A DNA stretch of 64,000 bases, from NCBI RefSeq assembly GCF_033807715.1, contig NC_084597.1:5350666-5414665 (forward strand). Reading direction: 5' to 3'. Below the pieces are notes generated by a model. That model ran no database searches, was not told the DNA's origin, and saw only the letters and a program-made list of their open reading frames with translations. The DNA is from Cololabis saira. Lineage: Eukaryota > Chordata > Actinopteri > Beloniformes > Belonidae. The position numbers were made by a program, and so were the translations under genes. Every line of letters begins with the position of its first letter. Positions within the stretch are counted from its first letter, which is position 1. Positions 24,090 to 35,571 of the stretch are shown here, one piece after another.

Positions 24090-25095
24090 ATCAAGGATTC
24101 AATTCAATTCAATTCAATTTTATTTATATAGCGTCTAATACAACAGAGTTGTCTCTAGACGCTTTCCAGAGACCCATACCCAGAACATGACCCCCGAGCA
24201 GTTATTACATAAACAATGGCAGGTAAAAACTCCCCTAGTGGGAGAAAAACCTTAAACCAAACAGTGGCAAGGAAAAACTCCCCTTTAGGAGGGAAGAAAC
24301 CTTGAGCAGGACCAGGCTCATAAGGGGGGACCCTCCTGCCGAGGGCCAGACTGGTGGGTCAGGGACGGCAACAGCACAGCAGGCAGGTGGAAGCAGCCAC
24401 GGGATTACCAGGGGTGGGGACCGCAGGCAGGTGGAAGCAGCAACGGGATGACCGGGGGTGGGGACCGCAGGCCAGCACGCAGCTCCCGAAGCTCCGGAAG
24501 CTCCGGTCCAATCAGCAAGTCCCAGGTTGGGGTGCAGGGTCGGGGAAAGACTTGTGCTCCGTAATGCAAGCTACAAGCCACCCACGACCACCTGCAGGTT
24601 CCGGTGTCCGGCAAAGGATGCTGCAACATGGACAAAAGAGAGAAAAGGGAGGAGAAGGGAGGGCCAGCACAAGGAAATACAGGAGCGACTCTGACACACT
24701 AAAGTTTACACTACCTAGAGATTTACCAACACCAGCTAGAGGTTTACAAAAACACTAACTATAGGCTTTACTAAACAGAAATGTTTTAAGTTTAGTTTTA
24801 AAGGTGGAGGTGGTGTCAGCCTCCTTAACCCAGATTGGAAGTTGGTTCCATAGTAGTGGTGCCTGATAGCAGAACGCCCGCCCTCCAAATCTACATTTAG
24901 ATACTCTAGGAACTACGAGTAAACCTGCACTCTGAGAGCGGAGAGCTCTGACAGGAACATAAGGCACTATCAGGTCTTGCAAATAATGCGGAGCTAAGCC
25001 GTTTTGGGCTTTATACGCAAGTAATAATATTTTAAATTGGATTCTGAATTTTACGGGTAACCAGATTGTGGTCTGCGCCCAGCAACGGGGGAGAG
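24090..25095 (-). mobile_element. L2-group LINE 3' end, 5'-truncated
   Basis: On the minus strand the ORF C-terminus (24755-24982) reads GGRAFCYQAPLLWNQLP and then TSTFKTKLKTFLFSKAYS before a stop, the typical 'LWNxLP...FKxxLKTxLF' end of L2/CR1-group ORF2. A ~660-bp 3' UTR follows, with GGAAAAACTCCCCT and AACATGACCC blocks, ending in GACGCTATATAAATAAAATT and an (AATTG)n tail at about 24090-24120. The RT domain is absent. ORFs on the plus strand across the UTR are shadows. Confidence 0.8.
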
Positions 25096-26011
25096 TGAGT
25101 GTGATCCTTTATTTTCCAGGTATGTTTTAAATTAGTTTAACGGTGGAACTGGTACTCAATAATTTCTTAATATGTTTTAGCTTTGAGGAGAATATTTTTG
25201 TGATGTTTTATTAAGTTAAAAAGTATATTTTCTTTGTGTTCAAGAGTAAACACGTGCGTTTGCCGCCATCTTGTGGAATTACTCAATACTGACATGCGTT
25301 GTGCATGAGTGAATGTATTTTATTACATTTCGTTAAGGCAAAGACCATATTTGTTCATGTTAATTGTTTAGTTACTATGTATGTAGCAGTTTTTGTATTA
25401 AAAAGGTGAATTTCCCTGAGATAAAGTTAATTTTCACAAGACTTATTGAAGGTAATGAGCTAATAAGAAATTGTTTGTTGCTTGTAGGCTATATTATTTT
25501 GTAGCTTTATTAAGATTTTGGTTTGAATGTATTGTACCATTTGTGTACTGCAGGTTAAACCTAAAGTAACTTAAGTGTGCAGTTTACAGATATGATTTAA
25601 AATATGGTTTAAACTTAACAGTTTGCAAAGAAGTGTTGATGTAAAATGTGATTTAAAAAGATAACTAAAAGCTCTGGTTTGAGGAAACACTGTATCACTG
25701 GCCTGATCATTTATCCTTTATTTTTCCAGTGCAACATACGCCAACACGATGTACTCTAAGAGTGAGCCTTTCCCCCATTCCACCCAGACTGGACCTGATT
25801 GTGTCTCAGAGGCCCAAGTGTCTCATTAAGAGCTGCAGATAAAAAGGGAATTGTATTTTTTTTGTTAATATGTATATGAAAGAAAATAAAGATTCTTCTG
25901 GTTCTGCTATGCACAAATATAGTTTCATTTGCACTTTATTTCAATTTTATTTACAGTTTATTTAATTTAAAAACATTATTTTGAATGTATTTATTTTACT
26001 TTTTATTAATA

Positions 26012-26330
26012 ATAATGGCTTGGTTTTATATAGCGCCCTTCAAGGCACCCAGAGCGCTTTTTACAGAGACCATTATTCATTCATACACATCCTCACCGGT
26101 GGTGGTAGCTACGTTTGTAGCCAAAGCTGCTACGTTTGTAGCCACAGCTGCCCTGCAGAGTGACAGAAGCGTCAGTCGGCCCTTCCGACCACCACCAAAC
26201 ATTCAAAAACATTCACACGGGGCAAGGTGGGTAAGGTGTCTTGCCCAAGGACACTACGACAGCCACTGGGACGGAGCGGGATTCGAACTGCCGACCTTCC
26301 GATCATTGTACGACCCGCTCTACTGCCATC
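26012..26330 (-). mobile_element. tRNA-derived SINE
   Basis: Minus-strand reading: GGCAGTAGAGCGGGTCG, a B box (GTTCGAATCCC), GTCGTAGTGTCCTTGGGCAA, a variable centre, then GTGTATGAATGAATAATGG and an L2-like tail with GGGCGCTATATAAAACC. Other copies lie at 36222-36463 and 44150-44310. The tRNA head is slightly truncated here. Confidence 0.8.
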
Positions 26331-27433
26331 CATTGATTGATTTATATGTATATATATTTTTTATTCTGAGTCCTTCCTTTTTTATTTTAGTAAAATCTAA
26401 TTATTGATCTTTTTTATTAATAAGCCTGAACTGATTGATTTGTCCTAGTATAAATCAAGCTTGACGTGTGCATGTTAACATTGACATGTTTCATAAAAGT
26501 CCGTGATGATCATTTTATTTGACAAGGTTTTTGCTTGGGCCCTGGGCCGCTCTGTACTGAAAAAATTGGGCCTCGAGGTCAGAAAGGTTAAGAACCCCTG
26601 TTTTAAACCTTACCCACGACAAATACCTCGTATTATAATAACAAACTAAAACTAATGGAAAAATACAAAACTATAATAACTCTGGATACCCACTAATCAA
26701 AACTAAAGTAATGACAGAAAAACATTACAGATCTGAATCAACATAAATAACCGGTGTATGTGTTTCCTGCTGTGCTCTTTGCTACCCAGCTGAAGTTGGA
26801 TCCACTGCCTCCCTCTCTCTCCACCTCCTCTCCTTACGAGGCATGTCTGCACAATTAAATATCCTGATAAATAAAATTAAAATCCGATGCACATAAAACA
26901 TGCGCCCACGCACGCACAGACACACAGACACACAGCCGAGTGGGGGATTGCAATTTAATTCAAATCACTTTCAATTTTCAGCCCTCTCTCGGTCAGCTAG
27001 CGGCTAATGGCTACTAATTACTAACAGCAATATACATGTCACACAGTTACAAAGAATTGTTGTTTTTGTTGTAGTAAGGCACTTGACTAAGTGAAATTCG
27101 TCCGGTTGGTCATACCGGTAAGTGAAAATATATCCTCAGTTGAAGTGTCAATCACCTGCAGACCTGCAAATGCGGGGCAGGTCATGTGATGAGGGCCTGC
27201 CAGGTGCATGTCAGGGAGGAGGATGTTCATCACATCATTTTATTTAATTGAATTAATTGCTAGATGATATTGGTGAATGAATAGGTCCACACTTGAAAAT
27301 GGAAATATTATTTTTAAAGGCCTTTGAAAAAAAAAAAAGAAAAAAAAAGCCCTTTGACAGAAGGGACTTTGTGCATCTGAGCAAAGGGGGCGGGTGCTTG
27401 AGCATCCTCCGCCCCAACCTCTGCACGTGCACG

Positions 27434-28149
27434 CACACCTGTATCATGTCGCAACTTAAAGAAAAGTCTCTTGGCGCCATGGCCGAAACGAACAGGAAGT
27501 CGGCCATTTTGAATGAATCGTGTAATTTTGGCACAATTTATGCCATTTCTTCGGCAGTTAATGCGGCCTGAACCGTAACGTGCACCCAGGTGTGTTATAC
27601 ATCAAAATTTGCATCTAGATCCTGCAACAATGGACATTACTTTTCTCAGTCAAAAGCGTTGCCGTGGCGACGATAGACGCCAAAAAGCACGCCCAGATGC
27701 CTTCATCTGATTGGTCCATATTTGATAGTTCCTACTTTCTGCCATAACTTTTGAATGGTTTGACATAAAGAGTCGTGGGTGGTGTCATCTGACTCGGTTT
27801 TGAGTCCTTGACCTTAATTGGTGCAAATTAGCCCCGCTCCTTCTTCTGATTGGTCGATATTTGATAGTTCCTATTTTCTGCAATAACTTTTTAATGGTTT
27901 GACATAAAGTCTCGTAGGTGGTGTCATCGGACATGGTTTTGAGTCCTTGACCATAATTGGGGCAAATTAGCCCCGCCCCTTCATCTGATTGGTCCATATT
28001 TGATAGTTCCTACTTTCTGCCATAACTTTTGAATGGTTTCATATAAAGAGTCATGGGTGGTGTCATTGGACTTCGTTTTGAGTCCTTGACCTTTATTGGT
28101 GGAAATTGCACCCGCGAGGGCCCGTTCATTGTTGCTTGCAGCTTTAATA
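27434..28149 (+). repeat. GGGCCC-hairpin repeat, copy A piece 3 (right end)
   Basis: Resumes at CACACCTGTATCATGTCGC (sharing the hAT TSD), has one ~450-bp module remainder, then about three 128-bp modules (27735-28100), and ends GAGGGCCCGTTCATTGTTGC, TTGCAGCTTTAAT. This is the right terminus missing from 5791-5933 and 22334-22450. Confidence 0.88.
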
Positions 28150-30036
28150 TTCAGTTTGTATCTTTATTATGATGCAAATGGATACAAAATTAAGCGAAAA
28201 ACAGGTGAGAACACAATTAATTGGTTGGACAATCAATTGGTTAATAAGCCATCCCAGCCACAGAAAAATCCATAATGATCAATGTTATTAAATAGAATTA
28301 ATGTCTGTCTATGTTTTAGATAGCCAGTTTCAAGTAGTTTTTGTTTCTATCTTAAAGTGGACAGGGTGTGCTTTCCATACTTCCTGACTTTTCTTATTTC
28401 AACTCAACTCAATTCAAAAATACTTCATTCATTCTTACCTGAAGGGAAATTACTTAAATCTGCAGCATTAGTAAATTCTTACCTCATAATCACAAGTTCA
28501 AAAAAAGGATACCACAGCAATGTTTTATTTTTATACATAATAAACACAATATATCCAAGTCTCATGAACTCCTCTCACTGAGACTTTATTTTGGGTCTTT
28601 ACTTTGATTGGTGAGATTCTACCATGGACTGACAGGGCCGTGCATATTTATGAGATGGACAATTTTCCAGCCATGTGTCATTATGTCACTGGTCCAGCCA
28701 ATGGGAAATGGTCATATCCTCATTAGCGTATGGACACCACATTTATTTTAAAAGCCAAAGCGTTCGACAGTGCCCCAAGGTAGGACCAATCAGCTTCTGC
28801 TGCTTACAAAAGAAGTGTATTTGGTTATGAAGATAAAACGAACATCTTCCAGTTTGCCAGAGACAAACCAAGGATCAGTGGAAGAAAGTTGTTTTTTGGG
28901 TTTGATGGCTCAAAGGCTCAAAATACATCTTAATCCTTAATCAGAATGAAGTTGAAAGCCAATGCTATTCAGAGACAGGAAGTCCATGAGCCTGAACCAA
29001 TAGTAGAAAATACAACTGTATTATATGTCCTCGTTGTAATGGCAGTCACCATGTGCATGTGTTGTAGTGAGAACATTGAGGTTCAAAGATAGCAAGGGGG
29101 CTAACAGTAATGTATGCAACTAAACTTGACCTGTGTAAATTAAATAGTTTTTCGAGCAATTATAGAAAGCAGTTACCTATTATCGGGTCATAGGCATTTT
29201 ACCTGAAGTCCCTAGGTCTTACTTGCTGCATTCAGGACAGAAATAAAATGGGAGGAAATAGAGAGAGAGGAAAGGAAAAAAGGCAGGCAAATCATCTGTG
29301 TTATATACAGAGCATAGTGAAAAAGAAAGCCTCGGAGCAACAGAAATTAACTTTCCATCTTGTGACACGACTTGAAGAGGAAGAGAGGGAATAGCCAAGC
29401 TGAGGGAAAGGGACAGCTCAAAGATGCAAAGTGGGAGTTAAAAAGATCTTGAAAATTGCTGGAGGGACCACAAAAGATATATGTAGGAAAGTGGGCTGCA
29501 AAGTGGAGAAATGCAGGACAGGGTGACAAAGACAAAAATCCATCAAGGTAAAAGATGGAGGAGGGTTAGGTAGCTGAAACCTAAGGCACAATTTAAAATG
29601 ACTGGTAGAGGAGAGATGTAATTAAATTTCCATTAAACAATAATAACATAAAGTAAATGACAGTGTTATTAAACTGTCTGCACGGAAAGACTGCTTGCAG
29701 GCAACTGCCAAACCTGCTGAGAATAACCCCCTAGCCACTGTAAGTGTTGGGCTCTATGGTCTTTACACACATTGTTGGGTCGTTCCCTGTGGGCTCTTAC
29801 CAACCTCTATATAGGCATTATTTCAAGCAAAAACAGCTCAGACAATTTGAGTTTCAGCTACCTGCCAAGTGCAAAATCGCAAAGACAAAGAAAGCAGAAC
29901 CTCCAGAGATTTTTCTCTCAAAGGGAAGATGGAAGAAATAGTTTGAGAAAATAGTTTCTCTTTAAATATCCTAACTAGAATGGGAACTTAAAAGACCAAA
30001 ACAGTTCAGAGGCCGTGCTTTTTGGAATCTCTCTTC
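28150..30036. other. Non-coding stretch
   Basis: No gene or family recognised. A short piece at 28400-28460 (AAATACTTCATTCATT, GAAGGGAAATTAC) loosely resembles a LINE/SINE tail. Confidence 0.45.
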
Positions 30037-30039
30037 TTA

Positions 30040-30692
30040 GGCCCCGTTTACACGGAGCAAATACGGAGGCGTTTTCATGCGTTTTGGCCGTTCGTTTACA
30101 CGAAAACGGAGCTCAAAGTCACCAAAAACGATCATTTCGGAGATTTTCAACAACTCAATTTTCACGTTTGCGTCTAAACAGAGGAAAACGGAGATTTAGG
30201 CTTCCGAACGTCACATTATGCAACAGAAACGTCACCAGCCACCAATATTTTCTTGTATTTTACCTGTTTTATATTCTAAAGTCACACTTAAAAGTAACTC
30301 CACTTCTCTGTCACTCCAAACGAAAGACTCTCGTTCCGTCTTGGAAGTAAAGCCTGAATTATGGTCCCGCGTTAAATCGACGCAGAGCCTACGGCGTAGG
30401 GTACGCGGCGATGCGCACCGTACGGTGTGCGTCTCCGCGTACCCTACGCCGTAGGCTCTGCGTTGGTGTAACGCGGAACCATAAATCAGCCTTAACTGGA
30501 AGTTACACGTGTCATTTGTTGATGTTTTTTCCAGGATTCTGATTGGCTGGCATGACGTTAACAGCGTATTTATGCGGATTTGTGTAATAGAAGAGATTTT
30601 GAAAACGATCTCGTGTAAACGATGGAATTTTTCAAAACGTAGAGGGGGAAATATCCGTTTTTGTAAATACCCGGCTATGTGTAAACGGGGCC
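30040..30692. mobile_element. PIF/Harbinger-type MITE, TTA TSD
   Basis: GGCCCCGTTTACACG at the left and TGTGTAAACGGGGCC at the right, flanked by TTA (30037-30039 and 30693-30695). The interior repeats the Cold-box-like CGTTTTxGxCG theme near both ends. A second palindromic MITE is nested at 30351-30492. Confidence 0.8.
30351..30492. mobile_element. Nested 142-bp palindromic MITE, TAA TSD
   Basis: Almost the whole length is one palindrome: AGCCTGAATTATGGTCCCGC ... ACGCAGAGCCTACGGCGTAG on the left and its inverse on the right, with apex near 30419-30422. Flanked by TAA (30348-30350 and 30493-30495). A transcript would form a long hairpin. Confidence 0.85.
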
Positions 30693-30695
30693 TTA

Positions 30696-32616
30696 GTTGG
30701 TCAAAAATCACCTCTATCATCAACTATTTTGGCTAAATCCCTATCATCAACTATTTTGGCTAAATCCCTCTTGGAGGGGTTGCCACAGCAGGTCATAGTC
30801 CAACAATGTGCCCAATTTTACACCGGATGCCCCTCCTGCAAGCACGAGAAGAAAATCACCAATATGCTGAGCGTAATTACTAGTAAAGTCACCTTTTGTC
30901 TGAAAAATGGCTTTTTGAAATATCAGTATTCTAGAGGAAAGAAATGGTTGAATGTTATTTGGATAACAATTTGTGAGCCACCCTATTAGCATTTGTAAGA
31001 ATGAGTTTAATATCGTTCATTAAGTAAAAGTGATTATTATCCCATGTAGTCATGGGCCTGTTTAATAGCACTTGAAACCATTTATGGCAGACATAAAGAC
31101 AGATAAGTGTCTGAGCAGCACAGACCCATGACAAACTAACATGTCCACCAGAATAGCTGGGTTTGGCAAACACCATTCTTTCATGCATTCACATTCAAAT
31201 AGGGGGGACAACGTGAAGAAAACGAGTTAAAGTGCCCTAAACAAAAAAGATTTAAATATGCAAAAGAGTAAGTGACTTAAAAGTAGCAAAGTACGGTTGA
31301 AAACAAAGAAAAAGAAAAAAACAACTACCCACAGCTAAGCTGTATGGCTACACAACTTTAAAAAACAATGAATTTGAATTTAACGGGGTGGTTACATACA
31401 CTTAAGCTGATGCCGCATTGACATAGGCCATCTGAGAGTCCAAGAAACAATTAGAACTGGATTTGGAGCACTGATTTTCTGATAGATGGCTACTTAAAGA
31501 CCCTATACCTCCTGAATAAGAAACCCAGGGCAGTGTCTAGGGATGTAACATCAATGCAGCTCACGTAACATTCTGAAAATAGAGGGGGTGGCTGGCGGCT
31601 GGGGGGCCGGGGGGGGGGGGGCTATTTGGATTAAATCCACTGATGCACATAGGCAACACTTGAAAAATGGGAGGCATATGAAGACTGCAGCCAGTACAAA
31701 TGAAGGTACATGAGAACAAAGGAAGTAAAATACATTTATTATATTAAACTTTTCATTTTTTTAATTGTTAATTGACTCATTATACGCAATACCTTTTAAA
31801 CATGTAATTATGTGTTTTGAATAGCTCATTTGCCACAGTAATTGCCATTTTAAATTTCTTGAAATCGTATCCAGCATGAGTCATAAACAAGTGGAAAAAT
31901 GTGGAGCTGTTGTTTAGTAAATCTACTGATCTTTGTCAAGGTGAGAGTAGAAATTGCACTTGGTTTCTCTCTGACTGCTGGAGTTCTAGTCAACCAAGAG
32001 AACCTTGTGACACCATTGTTTTTCTTCCTCCCCCCCACAACTTCTTATTTTCACTCACAGTTAATTTAGGTTTACAAATAGCAAGTGGTGGTTGAAAATG
32101 GAGTATGTAACAGACTCTCCATCTAGCATCCACTCAAACCAACGCAGATGAACTGAATTAACTTGATCTGGGCCATCTGGGATGACTGGGTTTCAGAAGG
32201 AACGCTGGACCAGTTCACCCTAATTAACAGCTACATTTTTCTAATTCACTGATTTAGAGCGTATGTGCTAACATACTCTTTAAGTCAAATTAATAGTTAT
32301 AGATGGTGTCCAACTTGGAAACAAAGCACTGCTAAGAAATGACCCCGAAGTGCCAATAAGGTCTAAATAGTGGGATAATCATTGTGGGGTGAACATAAAA
32401 TCAAATCAAACCAAAGTTTATTTAGACGGGACAATGTATTAATGAACACTACATTAAGCAGTGTAAATACACCGGGTTTTAGCAGAAATGCAGCCCCCAC
32501 AGAAAACATAAAAAACAATTCAGTCAAACAATACTTCAACCAAGGGAACAAACATACATAATAGCAAAATATATTTAGTAGCATTTAAAAGCAGTATGGA
32601 TTGTATCTAAAGTGAC
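30696..32616. other. Mostly unique non-coding stretch
   Basis: A 25-bp tandem doublet (ATCAACTATTTTGGCTAAAT) at about 30719-30770, a poly(G) run near 31607-31620, and a possible LINE/SINE tail at 32390-32490 (CAAAGTTTATTTAGACGGGA) are the only features. Confidence 0.45.
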
Positions 32617-32624
32617 TTGAGTTT

Positions 32625-33566
32625 AGCTACAGTGGTAGCTGTGGTTGAGGCCCAGGTTGCTGTGGTTGAGGCCCGGCTAGCTGTGGTTGAGGCCCGGGTA
32701 GCTGCGGTTGAGGCCCGGGTAGCTGCGGTTGAGGCCCGGCTAGCTGTGGTTGAGGCCCGGGTAGCTGCGGTTGAGGCCCAGGTAGCTGTGGTTGAAGCCC
32801 GTCTCGTTGTGGTTGAAGCCCGGCTAGTGGTTGTTTAAGCCCAGGTAGCTGTGGTTGAAGCACAGGTAGCTGTCGTTGTAGCCCAGGTAGCTGTGGTTGA
32901 GGCCCAGCTAGCTGTGGATGAAGCCCAGGTAGCTGTGGTTGTAGCCAAGGTAGCTGTGGTTGTAGCCCAGGTAGCTGTGGTTGAAGCCTGGCTAGCTGTG
33001 GTTGAGGCCCAGGTAGCTGTGGTTGAAGCTCAGGTAGCTGTGGTTGTAGCCCAGGTAGCTGTGTTTGAAGCCCAGGTAGCTGTGGTTGAGGCCCAGTTAG
33101 CTGTGGTTGAGCCCCATGTAGCTGTGGTTGAAGCTCAGGTAGCTGTGGGTGTAGCCCAGGTAGCTGTGGTTGAAGTCCAGGTTGCTGTGGTTGAGGCCCA
33201 GGTAGCTGTGGTTGAAGCCCGGTTAGCTGTGGTTGAGGCCCAGGTAGCTGTGGTTGAGGTTCGGCTAGCTGTGGTTGAAGCACAGGTAGCTGTCGTTGTA
33301 GCCAAGGTAGCTGTGGTTGAAGCCCAGGTAGCTGTGGTTGAAGCCCGGTTAGCTGTGGTTGAGGCACAGGTAGCTGTGGTTGAAGCCCAGGTAGCTGTGG
33401 TTGAAGCCCAGCTAGCTGTGGTTGAAGCCCGGGTAGCAGTGGAGGTAACACAGTATGGGGCCAAGCTACCAATGGATGTAGCACAGGTAACAGTGAAGCT
33501 AGCCATGTGTGAGGCCCAGATAGCTGTGAATGAGGCCCAGCTAGCTGCTGAGGCAGCCCAGGTACG
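32625..33566. repeat. 21-bp minisatellite, about 44 copies
   Basis: Unit GAGGCCCAGGTAGCTGTGGT+T, 21 bp. Decayed copies continue beyond the hAT MITE to about 34350. Because 21 is a multiple of three, long frames stay open on both strands: (AVVEAQV)n on plus and (LPGLQPQ)n on minus. Confidence 0.97.
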
Positions 33567-33574
33567 AGTAGAGG

Positions 33575-34203
33575 CAGTGGTGGACAGTAACGGAGTAAAT
33601 TTACTTGAGTACTGTACTTAAGTACATATCCAGAGGATTTGTACTTTACTTGAGTATTAGATTTCTTCGGTACTTATTACTCTTACTTGAATACATTTCA
33701 AGACAAATATTTTTACTTTTACTCAAGTAAATTTCTAGGAAGGCTGAAAAGTACTCGTTACTTTCAGGTCTGCTCTTTTTTCTTCTTCCCTAAAATCCTA
33801 TTGGACACAAGCTGTTTTTGTCAAAGGAGGAGACCTATCACAGTGCACGCTCTCCACTGGGATGTACGTAAAGCGGAAATACGTCAAGCCTCCTCAAAAC
33901 GATACCGCCAAAGTAGCCTGCGTTTGTCAAGACAGAGCCGCAACAATTAATTTAGAAAAAATATAGTAATTTACTGATGTGGAAAATAAGAATTTACTCA
34001 TACTCTTACTCTTACTTTTACTTAAAGTAAATTTAAAAGCATTTACTTTTGGATACTCAAGTACCTTTAAAAGCAAGTACTTTTTTACTCTTACGCGAGT
34101 AATATTTTGACTGAGCTACTTTTACTTGTAACGGAGTAAATTTTGACCAGTAGTATTTGTACTCTTACTCAAGTACTGGGGTCGAGTACTCTGTCCACCT
34201 CTG
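33575..34203. mobile_element. hAT MITE, TSD AGTAGAGG
   Basis: Ends CAGTGGTGGACAGTAACGG and CTCTGTCCACCTCTG. AGTAGAGG at 33567-33574 and 34204-34211 is a perfect 8-bp TSD. The interior has inverted ACTCAAGTA/TACTTGAGT blocks. It inserted into the decayed end of the minisatellite. Confidence 0.92.
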
Positions 34204-34373
34204 AGTAGAGGTAACCCAGGAAAGGGCCAAGCTACTAACGGTTGTAGCCTAGGCAACAGTGAAACTAGCCCTGGTTGTATTGATTGAAGTCCAGGTAGCA
34301 GCAGAGCTAGCTCCATTAACCATGGATGTAGCTCAGGTAGCTTTGCATCCAGGTGGTTTGTGTTCTGTTGTAA

Positions 34374-34400
34374 TGGCCCTGGGTTTATTTCAACATCACC
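34374..34400 (-). other. 2A-like ribosome-skipping motif (GDVEINPGP)
   Basis: The nine codons match the D(V/I)ExNPGP consensus exactly and follow a Leu-rich stretch, as in 2A sites of non-LTR elements. Skipping would fall between the last Gly and Pro. Confidence 0.65.
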
Positions 34401-34724
34401 AGGAAGGAGCAGGATAAACAGAAAGTGTACAACTCTTGAGAGAGGTTTAGAAGATGGTGACAGTTCATGTTTACCAGAGGGTGGCCTAGCATGGCCCTCG
34501 TCTAGAACTCTTGTGAAGAGGAGATGTTGGCTCACCTTTACTGGATGGAACATAGATTTAATTTATTGCCAGAACTACCATAACTACTTGCCTCAGCTTC
34601 AACGTGATTTATAGTTATCTTCTCATGTTTCGGCTAGTTGGTCATTTTGAAATTGGGGTAAATGGAGACAGACTCTTTTGGAGCCTCTTGACTTATCTCT
34701 GATCTTTATGTCTAATAATATAAT

Positions 34725-35544
34725 AATTAAAGCTGCAAGCAGCGATGAACGGGCCCTCGCACCCTTGTGCACGTTCAGGCGTGCTGCAGTGGAAGCGCTT
34801 GTAGATGTCTCTCAGGCCTGGACTCTCTATCAAACCATTCAAAAGTTATGGCAGAAAGTAGGAACTATCAGATATCGACCAATCAGATGAAGGGGCGGGG
34901 CTAATTTGCACCAATTATGGTCAAGGACTCAAAACCGAGTCCGATGACACCTCCCACGAGTCTTTATGTCATACCATTAAAAAGTAATAGCAGAAAGTAG
35001 GAACTATCAAATATGGACCAATCAGATGAAGGGGGGGCGCGCTTTTTGGCGTCTTTCGTCGCCACGGTAACGCTTTTGACTGAGTAAAGTAATGCACGTT
35101 ATCGTAGGATGGAGACGCACATTTTGATGTATAACACACCTGGGTGCACGTTACGGTTCAGGCAAAGAAGCGGCTGAAGAAATGGCATAAATTGTGCCAA
35201 AATTACACGATTAATTCAAAATGGCCGACTTCCTGTTGGGTGTCGGCCATGGCGCCAAGAGACTTTTCTTTAAGTTGTGCCATGATACAGGTGTGTACCG
35301 ATTTTCGTGCATGTACGTCAAACCGTATTGTGGGGCTTGAGGCACAAAGTTTTCTAGGGGGCGCTGTTGAGCCATTAGGCCACGTTAATGCCTACCATTA
35401 AATATAAAATTTTTCGCCAGGCCTGGCTTGCGTGCAAAATTTGGTGACTTTTGGGGCACGTTTAGGGGGACAAAAATTAACCCTCATTTCGTCAGAAAAA
35501 TAAAAACGAGCAAAAAAAAAAAAAACATTCCTACAGATACAATA
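34725..35544 (-). repeat. GGGCCC-hairpin repeat, copy C
   Basis: Reverse orientation. Starts AATTAAAGCTGCAAGCAGCG, GAACGGGCCCTCGCA, has about two 128-bp modules and one ~450-bp module (CATTTTGATGTATAACACAC, GGGGGCGCTGTTGAGCC), and ends CCTACAGATACAATA. The hairpin left end is missing. Confidence 0.9.
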
Positions 35545-35571
35545 ATTAATCTCAAAGTGCTACACTTAGAC

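Larger units (their letters stand above)
23738..26600. mobile_element. Nested hAT element, 8-bp TSD TTTTAAAC
   Basis: Left end CCTTGATTCTTAACCATAGG (a decayed CAGGGGTTCTTAACC) and right end GGTTAAGAACCCCTG. TTTTAAAC flanks both sides (23730-23737 and 26601-26608). The interior contains an L2 LINE (24090-25095), a SINE (26012-26330) and three scattered ATCCTTTATTTT motifs. A short open stretch at 23897-23960 (EEGTKRKKTGELKEA) may be the start of a transposase ORF, but no BED finger or dimerisation domain is readable. Confidence 0.75.
22451..27433. mobile_element. hAT-like element (~5 kb) inserted in copy A
   Basis: The left end CAGGGACGTGCAGAGACC and the right end CCTCTGCACGTGCACG are imperfect inverted repeats (shared core ACGTGCAGAG). 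The TSD CACACCTG is at 22443-22450 and 27434-27441, so excision restores a continuous GGGCCC-hairpin copy. The interior has a long imperfect inverted repeat (about 22600-22830 versus 23545-23737), both arms carrying CATTCTGGG and a CRE-like TGACGT, and GC-rich open sequence at 22868-23220 with no recognisable protein. A second hAT (23738-26600) is nested inside. No transposase was seen for the outer element. Confidence 0.6.
32627..34553 (-). pseudogene. 2A-containing heptapeptide-repeat ORF split by hAT MITE
   Basis: ATG at 34553 opens a frame with a ~60-residue leader: a polar part, then a hydrophobic stretch (VVHFLFILLL), then PGDVEINPGP at residues 51-60. The frame then enters LPGLQPQ-type repeats. 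The hAT MITE plus one TSD copy adds 637 nt; without it the frame at 34211 continues directly into the frame at 33566, with no stop until 32627, for about 429 residues. Known: hydrophobic leaders followed by 2A-like DxExNPGP occur at the N-terminus of some non-LTR retrotransposon ORFs, where 2A causes ribosome skipping. Inferred: a LINE ORF start fused to an expanding minisatellite. The current locus is interrupted, and the repeat part may never have been translated, since 21-bp repeats stay open by chance. Confidence 0.45.

Noticed and set aside
24354..24758. 134-codon plus-strand ORF
   Set aside because: Antisense to the 3' UTR of the minus-strand L2 LINE; no domain.
30232..30723. 163-codon minus-strand ORF
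   Set aside because: Spans two nested MITEs and their inverted repeats; no domain.
32851..33621. Plus-strand 256-codon (AVVEAQV)n ORF
   Set aside because: A by-product of the 21-bp minisatellite. No start context or leader, unlike the minus-strand frame with the 2A-like leader.
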